NCBI RefSeq assembly: GCF_937873615.1
Contig: NZ_CALMYP010000064.1
Coordinates: 1-33,810, forward strand
Origin: an uncultured Paracoccus sp.
GTDB lineage: Bacteria; Pseudomonadota; Alphaproteobacteria; Rhodobacterales; Rhodobacteraceae
Direction of reading: 5' to 3'
Length of the DNA: 33,810 nucleotides
The notes beneath the pieces are model-generated. The model did not search any database. It saw only the letters and a program-made list of their open reading frames with translations, and had not been told where the DNA came from. Of the stretch, positions 8,333 to 17,019 are shown piece by piece. Position numbers and translations under genes: made by a program. Position 1 is the first letter of the stretch. Each line of letters begins with the position of its first letter.

Positions 8333-9504
8333 CTGTTGCCCCCGATTTCACCGCGCATCCAAAGCTGGCCAAGACGATACTTTTCAAGCCAGGGTTTCAG
8401 ACGCTCAGCGCTCAGTCGCTCCAGAACCGTTCCTGTCGGGCCGCGGCTAGCAATTATTACTGCCTCAGGCTGATCGGTTAGTGCATCAACTAGTACGTCA
8501 GAATGCGTCGTAATGATTAATTGGCAGTGCTCTGATGCCGCCTTCAGGAGCTCAGCGATCGTCGGGATCACATCTGGGTGTAAACCCAGCTCCGGCTCCT
8601 CTATGCAAACGAGCGGAGGCGGGTTCGGATGCAAGAGAATGGAAAGCAAACAAAGATACCGCAGAGTGCCGTCCGAAAGGCGTGTCGCAGGGATTGTATA
8701 GGAGCCCTCGTGGAAGAATACTTGAACTGTACCCCCCTCAATTTGAACGTCAAAGTCGTCGATGCCTTCGTACAAGACGCGCAGAGCTTCAAGCAGGCGC
8801 TTTTTTACCAAAGGTTCGCGCCTTAGACGGTTCAGCACGAGCCCAAGGTTGCTGGCATCGGGCTCAAGATGTACATTGGGAAGATCTGCTTTTTGCGGCA
8901 ACCGCGGCGTGGTATTTCTCCCAAAGCTCCATTCGCGATACAATCGCATGCGCGCAAAAGCGGAACCCAAGTACGTCAGCTCTGGATACTGGTCAGGGTC
9001 CTTGCGCTGGGAAAGGATCGATGCTGTTGGATCGATTTCTTCGCGTTGCAGCTGTCGTTGTGTGCCTTTGACATTGAGGATACCCTGACCATTTTTCATA
9101 TGGTAATAAAAATATGGCTTGTCATAACCCGTGTCTGGAGCCTCATTTTCTATTCGCTCGTCGCTGATCTCAAAACGTTGCCCAACCTCCGTGAAACTCA
9201 ATACATAGCGCAACCCTGTCGGCCCTTTCGGATTTTCAAAGATGGCGTCAATCACTGCGTGAGGGACCTTTTTCGATCCCTTCCAGAGCCAATCACGAAC
9301 ACCACCACCATCACGAATAGCAGCCAAGAGATTTGATTTTTCAGACGTGCTCGGCGCTGATCGAATGAGGTCGATTGCTTCGATTAAGTTTGATTTTCCT
9401 GATCCGTTTGGGCCGATAACGACATTTAGGGACCGAAGTTCAATAGCCGGGCTATTCTCGCCAAAGCTGAGAAAGTTCTTCAGTTGCAAGGTTTTGAGTA
9501 GCAT
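8326..9504 (-). CDS. AAA ATPase (OLD/AAA_21 type), sensor half of a nested defence pair
   Basis: This 392-residue ABC-like ATPase has the compact layout of AAA_15/AAA_21 proteins. The Walker A motif is GPNGSGKS at 31-38, the signature is RLSDGTLR at 275-282, Walker B is VCIEEPELGLHPD at about 299-311, and a switch histidine lies in TTHSD at 332-336. ATPases of this group work with a small TOPRIM or DUF4435/DUF4276 protein in OLD- and PARIS-like defence systems. The next gene here is exactly such a partner, overlapping by 7 bases. The ribosome site GGAGAAAG lies just before the ATG, and the gene begins 9 bases after brxC ends. Sampled lines show 35-45% GC, well below brxC, so the pair probably arrived as one later insertion. 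Confidence 0.82.
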   Translation of the reverse strand: MLLKTLQLKNFLSFGENSPAIELRSLNVVIGPNGSGKSNLIEAIDLIRSAPSTSEKSNLLAAIRDGGGVRDWLWKGSKKVPHAVIDAIFENPKGPTGLRYVLSFTEVGQRFEISDERIENEAPDTGYDKPYFYYHMKNGQGILNVKGTQRQLQREEIDPTASILSQRKDPDQYPELTYLGSAFARMRLYREWSFGRNTTPRLPQKADLPNVHLEPDASNLGLVLNRLRREPLVKKRLLEALRVLYEGIDDFDVQIEGGTVQVFFHEGSYTIPATRLSDGTLRYLCLLSILLHPNPPPLVCIEEPELGLHPDVIPTIAELLKAASEHCQLIITTHSDVLVDALTDQPEAVIIASRGPTGTVLERLSAERLKPWLEKYRLGQLWMRGEIGGNRW

Positions 9505-9513
9505 TTCTTTCTC

Positions 9514-12500
9514 CTATTCAACCACAAAGCGCAGCTTCGTGGTGTCCTTGCCCTTGCACCGGTCATTCAGGAAGGCCTCGAACCGCTTGCGCAGATCCTC
9601 GGGGGTTGCAGGCGAGCCGCCTTGCAGCAGTGCGGCCTTGATGTCGTCACTGCCGACATTGACCTTCTCCAGCCCGGACAGCGCATCCTGAATTGCGGAC
9701 GCAAAGTCGCCAGTCACCGGATCGGGGAGGGCCTTCGTCAAGACGAAGTCCTGGACCAAGCCGCGTGCCGTCGGCTTCAGCAGATCGAGGTTCTCCTGGA
9801 TCGTTGGGTCTTCGAGGTTGTCGAGAAGCGTCTGCCGCCAGCCATCTATCAGGCGATCCAGCTCTTCATCGAGTTGCTTCAGGACATTGGCCGCCGGCAG
9901 CATGTCGCCCTGCTCGTTGGCAGGCTTGAAGCTGCAGTGCGGGCACATCGGGCTGGCGGACAGTTCCGACTCCAGCAGTGACGCGCAACTTTTCAGCTTC
10001 TCGAGCTTGTCCTCGTAGCCGGTGAGCTGGCTGGTGGGCATCAGCGACACGTTCATCAGCGTGCGCATCGACGCGAGGCGCGGATCCTTCCGCAACGAAG
10101 CCTTGGTTTTGTCCTCGGCTACACCGAGACGCGCGCGGCTGTGCTGCGCGATGTAGGCGGTGATGTAGTCTTTCTTGAGCTTGGCTAGCGTCTGACGGTA
10201 CTCAGCCGCATGTTGGGCCGTGCGATCGCTTGCCAGCTTCTCAAGGAGCTGCTTGCGCACCTCTTGTGCCTGCGTCACCCAAGGATGGTCCGGCAACAGG
10301 ACCATTTCGGCTTGGGAGAGATAGGCCGCGACGGTGCCGAGGTCAGCGATCAGTTCCAGCATGGCCTCGACTGCTTTCAGCACATCGAGGTTCTTGCTCT
10401 GAGCGGCGATATCATCCGAACCGATACGCAGGTTCTTGAGTTTGCCCACGGTGTTGTAGGGGGCGAGGCTTTCCGAGAAGCCCTTGAGCCCATCGAGCTT
10501 GGAACGCCAATCGCGGATCTCATCTTCCCGCAGAAGTGCCTGGCCCCAGAAGCTCAGACGGCCCGACATATCATGCGACGACGAGAGGACGCGCTTGGTG
10601 AGCTTTCCGACTTCCTCCTGAAGCTTAATCACTGGCTCGTCGGAACCTTGGGTCGCTTGTTGCGCCAGACCAGGAGCAAGCCCTAGGACCTCGAACAAGG
10701 ACCGCAAGACCGCGACGTTGATTTCCTTGGGCGCCTCGACATGCTTGAACTGCTTCAGTTCCTCGAGCGGACGCTCGGCGAGTGCTGTGATCTTGCTCGA
10801 GTCGATCTTATCACCCGTGACGGCAAGGACGATGTCGCCCGAGTAAACCAACCCGCCGAGAACGACCGCGAGCAGGTCCGGCTCGAGGCGGAACTTGATG
10901 GGCGCAAAGCACTCAACCTCGGCATCACCGCTGATCAGCTCGCTGCGGTTCAGAACCTGGCCATGGCCTTTGGCCTTCAACCGGTTCAGGACATCCAAGG
11001 TATAACGGGACTGCGTCGGGTCGATCCGATCGCCGTCGAGCATCTCGAGACCATCAAGGATGATGACCGCATCCTTGGTTCGGTTGCCCCCAGCCAGCAC
11101 GCGAAGCGCGTTGCCGATGAGCTGCTTCCGGTTGGACTCGGTCACAAGTGCCGAGAACCTCGGATACTCTGGTGCAACCTCCCCGAACTGGTTGTTCAGC
11201 GCGAGACCGGAAATTGCATTCACCACGTCGCGGAAGTTGATCCGCTCTTCCGGACCAAGGCGCGCCTTTTCTCGTAGCGAGACGCCTTTGGTCCACTCCT
11301 GCAGCGCCTTGGACTTACCCTGATAAGTCACCTCGAAGGCCGACATCTGCTTTTCTTGCAGCCATTTACTCATGTCGCGCAGTGCATCCTTGGCCTTGTC
11401 GAGATAGACCGACTTCGCTCCACCGCTGGCAGTTGAAGCGAGGTCCTGCGCCGCTGCGTAGAAGGACAAATGGCGCCGGAAGGCGTCATCAGGGTTCTTC
11501 AGCCGGAAGAACACCTCATCGGCTTTCTGGTCATCGCGGAAGCGCGGTGGCTCAAACGGCTGGATGAAGTAGATGTAGAAATCCCGCTCCGGCTGCGCCG
11601 TTGGCCGGTCGTTGGGGGCACCGAAGAACAGGTAGCCATTGCGCTCAACGCGGCGATCCTGCCACTCGATCTGGTACTGCCAGATCTGGTGCCCCGTCAC
11701 GTAGGACGTCTCGTCCGTCCGCTCCATAAGCTGCCTGATGGCACTGTAATAGGCACGATCCAGTGCATCATTCGACAGCACGTCGGCACGTTTCTCGACC
11801 TGCGCGTCGTAATCCACGTCCTTCTTGAGGTCGAGGAAGTACTGTTCGGTGTCCGCGGCCTTGGAGATGAACTGCCCGTTAACGGTCCGGATTGTCTCTC
11901 TCAACACAGTTTGGACAATCGAAAGCAGATCGGCCTCAGGATCGCCGCCCATGTCTTCAATACCAGGCTGGTAGAGGCAAAGCGTATCGCGCAATTCCTC
12001 TGCCGTGGGGCCGACTGGGACATAGATGTCCCCACCCGTCGTCAGACGGTGGACAGCGAGACCATCAATTATCCTGAGCGCCATCGGTCTGTATTGCGGC
12101 CGCGTAAACGCTTTGCGAACACGCTCCGACAGCACCTCGGACACCTTCAGGACCGGACCGATATTCGGATCGGCCTTCAGCACACCATTGGAAACAACGG
12201 TTTCCCAAAACTTGTCGTAGCCGATAAGCCCAGGCCGATCCTGAGGCACCTCGTCTTTCAGAACGGCCTGGATCTGGTCCCGCAACGTGACCAAGGCGCC
12301 GCGCTTCTCCGTGAAGACGAGCCGCTCGAATGTCCCGATGTAATCCGGGTGCACCGGGAAAAGCCGAACGTATTCGTCCATGCGCTCGTTCATGGACCCG
12401 TAGAACTTGGCGAAGGGTGTCAGATAGGCTCGGATCTTGTCTTGCTGGTCTGCAGTCTTCTTGAGGAGTCGCTCGGCGACAACGAAGCTGACGTCCTGGC

Positions 12501-13245
12501 GAGCGAGCAGCACCTGTGTGAACCGGTCCTTCACGCGCCGAAGGCTGTCCGAGACATGCTGAAAGCGGCCACTGTCGAAGATCGCTTCCTGAACGCCCGC
12601 GACGAAACGGAAGCGGAGATGCTTCGTGACCTCGCCGATCTCACGCAGGAACGACAGGTCGAGCACGAGATCGTGGTCACGGCGGGATCGCAGGTATTCG
12701 AGGAACTCGTCGACCACGAGAAGAACACCTTGATCCGGATGCACCTCTGAGAACGCGGCCATCATCTCCTCAAAAGAGGCTTTATTGTTGACGACCTTGT
12801 CAGCTGGCGGAAACGCATAGGTCACTCCGTGCTTCTCGAGGAACAGCTCGAGCTGCTGGGTGATGATGTCCCGGAGAGACATCTGGCTGGATACCTCGAT
12901 CCGGTGGACCTTGAACTTGCCCGCAATTGCGGTGGCAGCTTCCGCCACCTTCGGATGCCGGATCATAGGCAGATAAGCCGCATCTTCTGCCACGAGCGAC
13001 AGCACGGACATCAGGTGAGACTTACCAGTCCCGTAGTTGCCGACGACCAGAACCCCCTTGTGATCCACGCTTTCGTCAAACGAAAGCTGTGGGATCATCT
13101 GGTTCGCGATGCGTTCGGCCATGTCGTCGGAAATGACGTAAGTCGAGACCAGCTTCTTGGCTTCTTCGGGCCGATTGGCATCGAGAAGCTGAATGACAGA
13201 CTCGATCTGCTCGAACTCAATGAGATCGCCATAATGCATGGGCAT
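9514..13245 (-). CDS. brxC: BrxC/PglY-type P-loop ATPase of BREX
   Basis: This very large ATPase (1,243 residues) matches BrxC/PglY in size and layout. An N-terminal AAA+ module has Walker A GNYGTGKSH at 69-77 and Walker B VLLVVDEF at 174-181, followed by a long helical region. A lone CPHC lies at about 1,101-1,104 in the C-terminal quarter. BrxC-type ATPases are essential for BREX and are thought to organise the complex on DNA in an ATP-dependent manner. The gene follows brxF after a gap of 12 bases. The start MPMHYGDLIEF was kept because it gives the usual N-terminus and lies closest to brxF. Composition is like the rest of the BREX core (62% GC in the line checked at its 3' end). Confidence 0.92.
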   Translation of the reverse strand: MPMHYGDLIEFEQIESVIQLLDANRPEEAKKLVSTYVISDDMAERIANQMIPQLSFDESVDHKGVLVVGNYGTGKSHLMSVLSLVAEDAAYLPMIRHPKVAEAATAIAGKFKVHRIEVSSQMSLRDIITQQLELFLEKHGVTYAFPPADKVVNNKASFEEMMAAFSEVHPDQGVLLVVDEFLEYLRSRRDHDLVLDLSFLREIGEVTKHLRFRFVAGVQEAIFDSGRFQHVSDSLRRVKDRFTQVLLARQDVSFVVAERLLKKTADQQDKIRAYLTPFAKFYGSMNERMDEYVRLFPVHPDYIGTFERLVFTEKRGALVTLRDQIQAVLKDEVPQDRPGLIGYDKFWETVVSNGVLKADPNIGPVLKVSEVLSERVRKAFTRPQYRPMALRIIDGLAVHRLTTGGDIYVPVGPTAEELRDTLCLYQPGIEDMGGDPEADLLSIVQTVLRETIRTVNGQFISKAADTEQYFLDLKKDVDYDAQVEKRADVLSNDALDRAYYSAIRQLMERTDETSYVTGHQIWQYQIEWQDRRVERNGYLFFGAPNDRPTAQPERDFYIYFIQPFEPPRFRDDQKADEVFFRLKNPDDAFRRHLSFYAAAQDLASTASGGAKSVYLDKAKDALRDMSKWLQEKQMSAFEVTYQGKSKALQEWTKGVSLREKARLGPEERINFRDVVNAISGLALNNQFGEVAPEYPRFSALVTESNRKQLIGNALRVLAGGNRTKDAVIILDGLEMLDGDRIDPTQSRYTLDVLNRLKAKGHGQVLNRSELISGDAEVECFAPIKFRLEPDLLAVVLGGLVYSGDIVLAVTGDKIDSSKITALAERPLEELKQFKHVEAPKEINVAVLRSLFEVLGLAPGLAQQATQGSDEPVIKLQEEVGKLTKRVLSSSHDMSGRLSFWGQALLREDEIRDWRSKLDGLKGFSESLAPYNTVGKLKNLRIGSDDIAAQSKNLDVLKAVEAMLELIADLGTVAAYLSQAEMVLLPDHPWVTQAQEVRKQLLEKLASDRTAQHAAEYRQTLAKLKKDYITAYIAQHSRARLGVAEDKTKASLRKDPRLASMRTLMNVSLMPTSQLTGYEDKLEKLKSCASLLESELSASPMCPHCSFKPANEQGDMLPAANVLKQLDEELDRLIDGWRQTLLDNLEDPTIQENLDLLKPTARGLVQDFVLTKALPDPVTGDFASAIQDALSGLEKVNVGSDDIKAALLQGGSPATPEDLRKRFEAFLNDRCKGKDTTKLRFVVE

Positions 13246-13257
13246 ACCCGTTTCCTC

Positions 13258-13716
13258 TCAACGTACTTCAAATAGGATCGTGCCGTCGGGGCTGTGATCC
13301 TGATGTTCTGGATGGCCTGAGACAGCGTAGGACAGGCGGTTCTCACGGAGCTCGCCGGGCCAAGCCGCAACCACTGGTCGGACACGGGCCTGAGCCTTCA
13401 AGACATCTAGCGGGCTCACCCGGAGTGCTCTGTCAAACAGAAGCTCAATGTTGTCGACCAAGAGCAGACCATGACCCGCTGCCGTATCCGCCAAGCCTTT
13501 GAAAAGCTCTGATACCTGCAGGTGTCGGCGCGTACGTGGAAGACCCAACAAGTCCCGCCCGAGAGCTAGGCCGACATTCAGAACAGGCACCTTCATGCGA
13601 TCTGATAGCTGGCCAAGGAGGCCGGTCTTCCCACTGCGCGGTGGACCGATCAGCAGTATCAGCTTGCTGTTCAAAAGCGCTGTATCAGCGATTTTTCGTT
13701 CGAGCTCCTCGATCAC
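13258..13716 (-). CDS. brxF: BrxF, small P-loop protein of BREX-3
   Basis: A 152-residue single-domain ATPase with Walker A GPPRSGKT at 24-31 and a Walker B-like LLLVDNIE at 84-91. Its size and place directly before brxC are diagnostic for BrxF, the small ATPase that heads type 3 BREX operons. The ATG overlaps the stop of the WYL regulator by 4 bases, so regulator and defence genes are made from one message. The precise role of BrxF is not established; it may cooperate with BrxC. No zinc site, membrane segment or extra domain is visible. Confidence 0.88.
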   Translation of the reverse strand: MIEELERKIADTALLNSKLILLIGPPRSGKTGLLGQLSDRMKVPVLNVGLALGRDLLGLPRTRRHLQVSELFKGLADTAAGHGLLLVDNIELLFDRALRVSPLDVLKAQARVRPVVAAWPGELRENRLSYAVSGHPEHQDHSPDGTILFEVR

Positions 13717-14600
13717 ACGCTCCTCCCGCTGGCACTGGGCGGACGCGCATTGGAAGAAATCTGGGCGGCATTCAGAAGCACGATCTGCTGATCCTGGGGC
13801 GCTCGTGCCCCAGGATCGGTATCCAGTCCAAGCCGTCGCAAAGCGTAATAGAGAAGGGCACGCCTGACTTTGATCGCCGCCTTTCCCCCATCCATGCCGT
13901 AGTCGAGCGCGATGACTTTTGCCTGCGTCGGGGAAAGATCAGGATGCGGGCCTATCTCGAGGACCACGTCATCATTCCACTCTGCGTCTTCCGAAGGCAC
14001 CACCGCGGTCTCAGTGGAACCGCGAATTTCGATCATCCGAGAGAGAAGGAAATCCTTGAAGACTTCGTCGGAGAGACAATAGGCGCGTGCGTGCCAACGG
14101 AAGCCATCAAACGCGATGGCATGGGGCGCGATCCAGCGCCAACGTGGCTCGGGGTTCGACAAGGACTGATACTTGACCTCGATCGCCTCCGAACGCCGGA
14201 TGGCTCCAACGACCGACCGGAGCGTGACAGGGTCGACACCTCGCACGGGCGTGGGCGAGGCTGCGTAGGGCGGCAGTTCAGCTATCCATGAGTCTTCCCT
14301 GTCAAGGATACCATCAGCGACAGACCGCAGCTGGGCCAGATACCGGCTTGCGTCAGGTTCGAGGAACTGTGGCTTGAACCCTGGCCCGCGCACGTAGGTC
14401 CGGGCGCTTTTGTCGTAGACCATGTTGTCTGGCGCGAAGCCTATGTAGCGGTTCAGGTCCATGGACGCCTGGTTCACAGACACGCCAAACTGATCCATCA
14501 GATCTATGCGGTTCACGTGCCCTTCCCAGAAAAGTCGGAACTCTATGAATTCGAGACGTTGCTCGATCCCCCAGCGTAGATCCGACCTGTCGTTCGACAC
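13713..14600 (-). CDS. brxR: BrxR-like WYL-domain transcription regulator of the BREX operon
   Basis: A 295-residue regulator. The N-terminus has a winged helix-turn-helix (about residues 14-70, with VNRIDLMDQFGVSVNQASMD as the core). A WYL domain at about 138-195 contains EVKYQSLS and PRWRWIAPHAIAFDGFRWHA. BrxR proteins with this layout repress BREX operons from dyads upstream of their own gene and may sense a ligand through WYL. This gene is the first of the operon and overlaps brxF by 4 bases, which fits autoregulation. An inverted repeat (5-base arms, 3-base spacer) lies about 70-80 bases upstream and overlaps a candidate promoter. The gene name is given by analogy of position and domains. 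Confidence 0.82.
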   Translation of the reverse strand: MSNDRSDLRWGIEQRLEFIEFRLFWEGHVNRIDLMDQFGVSVNQASMDLNRYIGFAPDNMVYDKSARTYVRGPGFKPQFLEPDASRYLAQLRSVADGILDREDSWIAELPPYAASPTPVRGVDPVTLRSVVGAIRRSEAIEVKYQSLSNPEPRWRWIAPHAIAFDGFRWHARAYCLSDEVFKDFLLSRMIEIRGSTETAVVPSEDAEWNDDVVLEIGPHPDLSPTQAKVIALDYGMDGGKAAIKVRRALLYYALRRLGLDTDPGARAPQDQQIVLLNAAQISSNARPPSASGRSV

Positions 14601-14665
14601 GACTACCCCTCAGTGCCAGCAAGCACATTGAAACTATGCGCACCCAATTACTGGTGCCTCTTTCG

Positions 14666-14694
14666 ACCGTAGATGCTACGTATAAGTATTTCAA
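14666..14694 (-). promoter_or_regulatory. Candidate promoter and operator of the BREX operon
   Basis: Reading the minus strand, TTGAAA (14694-14689) and TACGGT (14671-14666) stand 17 bases apart and could be -35 and -10 boxes. The first is close to consensus and the second is weak. The inverted repeat CGTAG-CAT-CTACG (14668-14680) covers the -10 side, where a repressor such as the WYL protein would act. The 224-base space between the regulator and the upstream HTH gene holds no other gene and must carry this promoter somewhere. The exact boxes are a guess. Confidence 0.3.
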
Positions 14695-14824
14695 CGCAAA
14701 TTTGTTCGGCGATCACCGGAATGACAACCGGAAGACCTTGGATGCGGCGGGTCACGGGAGGTAGGCAGCAGGGACGGTCGGGCTGTTGATCGCCCGGGTC
14801 ATGCGCAGGGGAAGAGCGGAAGCC

Positions 14825-15661
14825 TTATTGGGCAATCTCGCCGCCTCGGACCGCCAAGCCATGCAGGACCAGCTTCGCGGAAAAACCGGTGCAGTTGTAT
14901 GCGACTGCCGTTTCCGCCACGCGCTGTTCATAGGCGGCCTGCCCGAGCTTGCGCCGGAGATCACTCTCGTGAAAGTGCCGGTTGGCGAATGGTGCCAGCG
15001 CAATCAGCTTTTGAAGTTCCCGCTCTTTCATGGTCGGGCTCTGAGCCAATTCCGGGATTGGTGTCGTCGGAGCGCCTTTGTGGCCTGACCGCCACCGCCG
15101 CATGAATCCCAGCAGATACCCCGCCGGAACAGCGTCTTGTCCTCGCCGTTGGTTGAAGGCCAGGAACCTTTCCCAGATATGCTTGGTGTCGGCCAGGCGG
15201 CACGGCAGCGTGGCTTTCGTCGCGCCGATCAAGGCCAACCAGCGGTCGGGCTGTGGCGCGTCCGGTCGATTCAACACGATCATTCCTGAGAATACATTTT
15301 TGTGTGTATCTTCTCTATATAGCAGGATGTCGTCTGTAGCTGACACCGCAGACGTCGCTTCTCGATCATCACAGCAGCCAAACCGGAACAGCCAGAAGGA
15401 CATGCGCCCGCGAAGCCGCTGCCGGACCAACCGGAGGCCGGACGCGGCCAACTCGCCGAGCAGGACATGCAGGTATTGCCGGGAAACCGCCATTTGCTGG
15501 GCGAGAGCCCCAAGTGTGAATGCGGCGGCGCCGCGCGGCAACCCGTTGTAGCCATCCTTCCAGGCGATGCCATCCAGGATCAGGGTTGCAAGTTTGTGGG
15601 CGGAGACCGAGAGTTCGGTGCGGGTGATGCGGCGCAGGATCGCGCCGGTGGTAAGTTCCAT
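14825..15661 (-). CDS. Helix-turn-helix protein of unknown role
   Basis: A 278-residue basic protein. I placed the start at the ATG at 15661 because a strong ribosome site (GGAGG) lies 6 bases before it; a longer reading from 15772 has no such site. Residues about 47-73 (FTLGALAQQMAVSRQYLHVL within it) look like a helix-turn-helix. The rest shows no motif I know. It stands alone between the BREX operon and the secretion region, on the same strand as BREX but separated by 224 bases. A perfect 7-base inverted repeat lies 52-72 bases upstream, suggesting autoregulation. It could regulate transfer or act in replication; I cannot decide from the sequence. Confidence 0.6.
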   Translation of the reverse strand: MELTTGAILRRITRTELSVSAHKLATLILDGIAWKDGYNGLPRGAAAFTLGALAQQMAVSRQYLHVLLGELAASGLRLVRQRLRGRMSFWLFRFGCCDDREATSAVSATDDILLYREDTHKNVFSGMIVLNRPDAPQPDRWLALIGATKATLPCRLADTKHIWERFLAFNQRRGQDAVPAGYLLGFMRRWRSGHKGAPTTPIPELAQSPTMKERELQKLIALAPFANRHFHESDLRRKLGQAAYEQRVAETAVAYNCTGFSAKLVLHGLAVRGGEIAQ

Positions 15662-15712
15662 GATGTGCCTCCAGATGAGGCAACACCGGACTGCGAGGAC
15701 ACAACATTTTTG

Positions 15713-15733
15713 CCGACAAGAGCACATTGTCGG
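15713..15733. promoter_or_regulatory. Perfect inverted repeat, candidate operator
   Basis: The sequence has arms CCGACAA (15713-15719) and TTGTCGG (15727-15733) around a 7-base spacer, 21 bases in all. The dyad stands in the leader of the HTH gene, 52 bases upstream of its ATG. A 14-base centre-to-centre arm distance is compatible with binding by a dimer on one face of the helix. Its placement suggests control of that gene, possibly by its own product. Confidence 0.45.
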
Positions 15734-15860
15734 TTGCTCGTGATGACGGGTTGCGCTAGAACACTCGGGCATAGGTGAGTATTCGGGCGCGGCGTTGGAC
15801 CTCTGGTTCGGCGTCGCTCTCGTTTATGGGGTCGTCTTTCGATCCCCGGGGTTGGGTCAA

Positions 15861-15882
15861 GCCGGGGCGTGCCCGCCCCGGC
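15861..15882 (-). terminator. Strong GC hairpin just after the stop of the exported-protein gene
   Basis: GCCGGGGCG (15861-15869) and CGCCCCGGC (15874-15882) form a perfect 9-base stem with a 4-base loop. On the minus strand it begins 6 bases after the stop codon at 15889-15891. There is no T-run after it, so it is either a weak intrinsic terminator or a 3' stabilising hairpin. Confidence 0.5.
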
Positions 15883-15888
15883 GCAGGA

Positions 15889-16551
15889 TCAGTAGCGCAC
15901 CTCCTCAAAGCCGTAGTTCCCGGCATGGTCGCGCCAATCCACGAAGACGGACCGCCAGGAATAGCCGCTGCAATGTTCCGGCACTGCGAGATCGGATGCT
16001 GCGGGAACAGCGCCGACCGATGAGCGCGTCCAGCGGTAGTCGCCTTGGGTTCCGTAGGAACCGAGACGGGTCGCGTCGTGCCGGTTGCAGTCACCTTCCC
16101 GGTCTCGCCGCTGGCTATACTGGATGTGGTAGACCCGGATGCTTCGCACGAAATCGAACGCATCGCCGGAAATGTCGATGTCGGCCTGTTCGGTTGCCTG
16201 GGCCTCGATCAGAGGCAGGGTCGCAGGGCGGGAGGCGTCGGGTCCCTCGAGCGGGGGTCGCATGGCTATGTCGAAGAGCCGCTCGGTCGGACTGATCGGC
16301 GCGCCTCCGCCAAAAGCCGCTCCCATCGGGCAGCGCCAGATCTGAAGAGGGGGTTCGACGGGCCATGGCGTGATGCGCCGGATGAATTCAGCCCGCGCCC
16401 GCGCGCAGGGCACGGATGCCGGCCAGCCACCGGCAAGGCAGAGCAGGATGGCACAGTCGATCTGATAGGTCTGGGCCTGAACGGGTGCGGGTAACGCCCC
16501 GGCCAGCGCCACGGGGACCGCAAGAAAGATGGTTCGCAGGGCTTTTTGCAT
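15889..16551 (-). CDS. Exported protein of unknown function near the transfer region
   Basis: A 220-residue protein with a clear signal peptide (about residues 1-26, hydrophobic core FLAVPVALAGALPAPV, cleavage after VQA). The mature part has several cysteines (in DCAILLCLAGGW, PCARAR, WRCPM, DCNRHD and EHCSGY), so disulfides in the periplasm are likely. I do not recognise the family. A cluster beginning DCAILLCLAGGWP is the most distinctive segment. It is transcribed away from the secretion operon, and a strong hairpin follows its stop. It may be an accessory of the conjugation apparatus, but that is inferred only from position. Confidence 0.6.
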   Translation of the reverse strand: MQKALRTIFLAVPVALAGALPAPVQAQTYQIDCAILLCLAGGWPASVPCARARAEFIRRITPWPVEPPLQIWRCPMGAAFGGGAPISPTERLFDIAMRPPLEGPDASRPATLPLIEAQATEQADIDISGDAFDFVRSIRVYHIQYSQRRDREGDCNRHDATRLGSYGTQGDYRWTRSSVGAVPAASDLAVPEHCSGYSWRSVFVDWRDHAGNYGFEEVRY

Positions 16552-16676
16552 GATGTGACTCGCTCGACTACACCTTGTCGATACATTTCAACATCATTGC
16601 AGGCAATAGGGTTTATGCGCCACCGCAGCCCTGATGCGGACCGCGCACGGCGCACGACGCCGAGTCGCTGCTGGTC

Positions 16677-16952
16677 TCAGTGCTCGATCATGGCGACAAA
16701 CCGACCGTAGTCCTGGCTGACCTCTTGCGCTTCAGCGAACGCACGGGCGCGCTCGGCATCAAGACAGCGGAAGTGTTCCTGGATCGCCGCGATATAGTCC
16801 TCGAAGTCCGAGCGGATCAGATCCGCATAGGTACGGGCGTCCGCAGTCTGGCTTGGCAGGTAGGGACGTTCCGGCGGCAGGCAGTTCGCGGCCACTGGGC
16901 AGGCCGAAAAAAAGGGTGCCGCCAGGAAGGTTGCCATGCGCATGAACGCCAT
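16677..16952 (-). CDS. Small exported protein of unknown function
   Basis: A 91-residue protein whose N-terminus (MAFMRMATFLAAPFFSACPV) looks like a signal peptide ending near VAAN, with mature cysteines in NCLPP and FRCLD. A start at the second Met (16943) is equally possible. The remaining 65 residues are helical and charged. It lies upstream of and divergent from the secretion operon, with the same strand and exported character as the 220-residue gene downstream of it; the two may form one unit. The family is not recognised. Confidence 0.5.
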   Translation of the reverse strand: MAFMRMATFLAAPFFSACPVAANCLPPERPYLPSQTADARTYADLIRSDFEDYIAAIQEHFRCLDAERARAFAEAQEVSQDYGRFVAMIEH

Positions 16953-17019
16953 GAATGACGCAAAGCCCCTTCAATGCTTTGTTTTGAGATGTTCGTAGGC
17001 TATCCACTTGATCGGAGTG

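Noticed and set aside
11470-12750. Plus-strand frame of 426 codons opposite brxC
   Set aside because: Antisense shadow of the BrxC ATPase; no motif seen.
14713-14732. Two ACCGGAA copies 12 bases apart before the BREX operon
   Set aside because: Short direct repeat, common in high-GC DNA, with no relation to a promoter.
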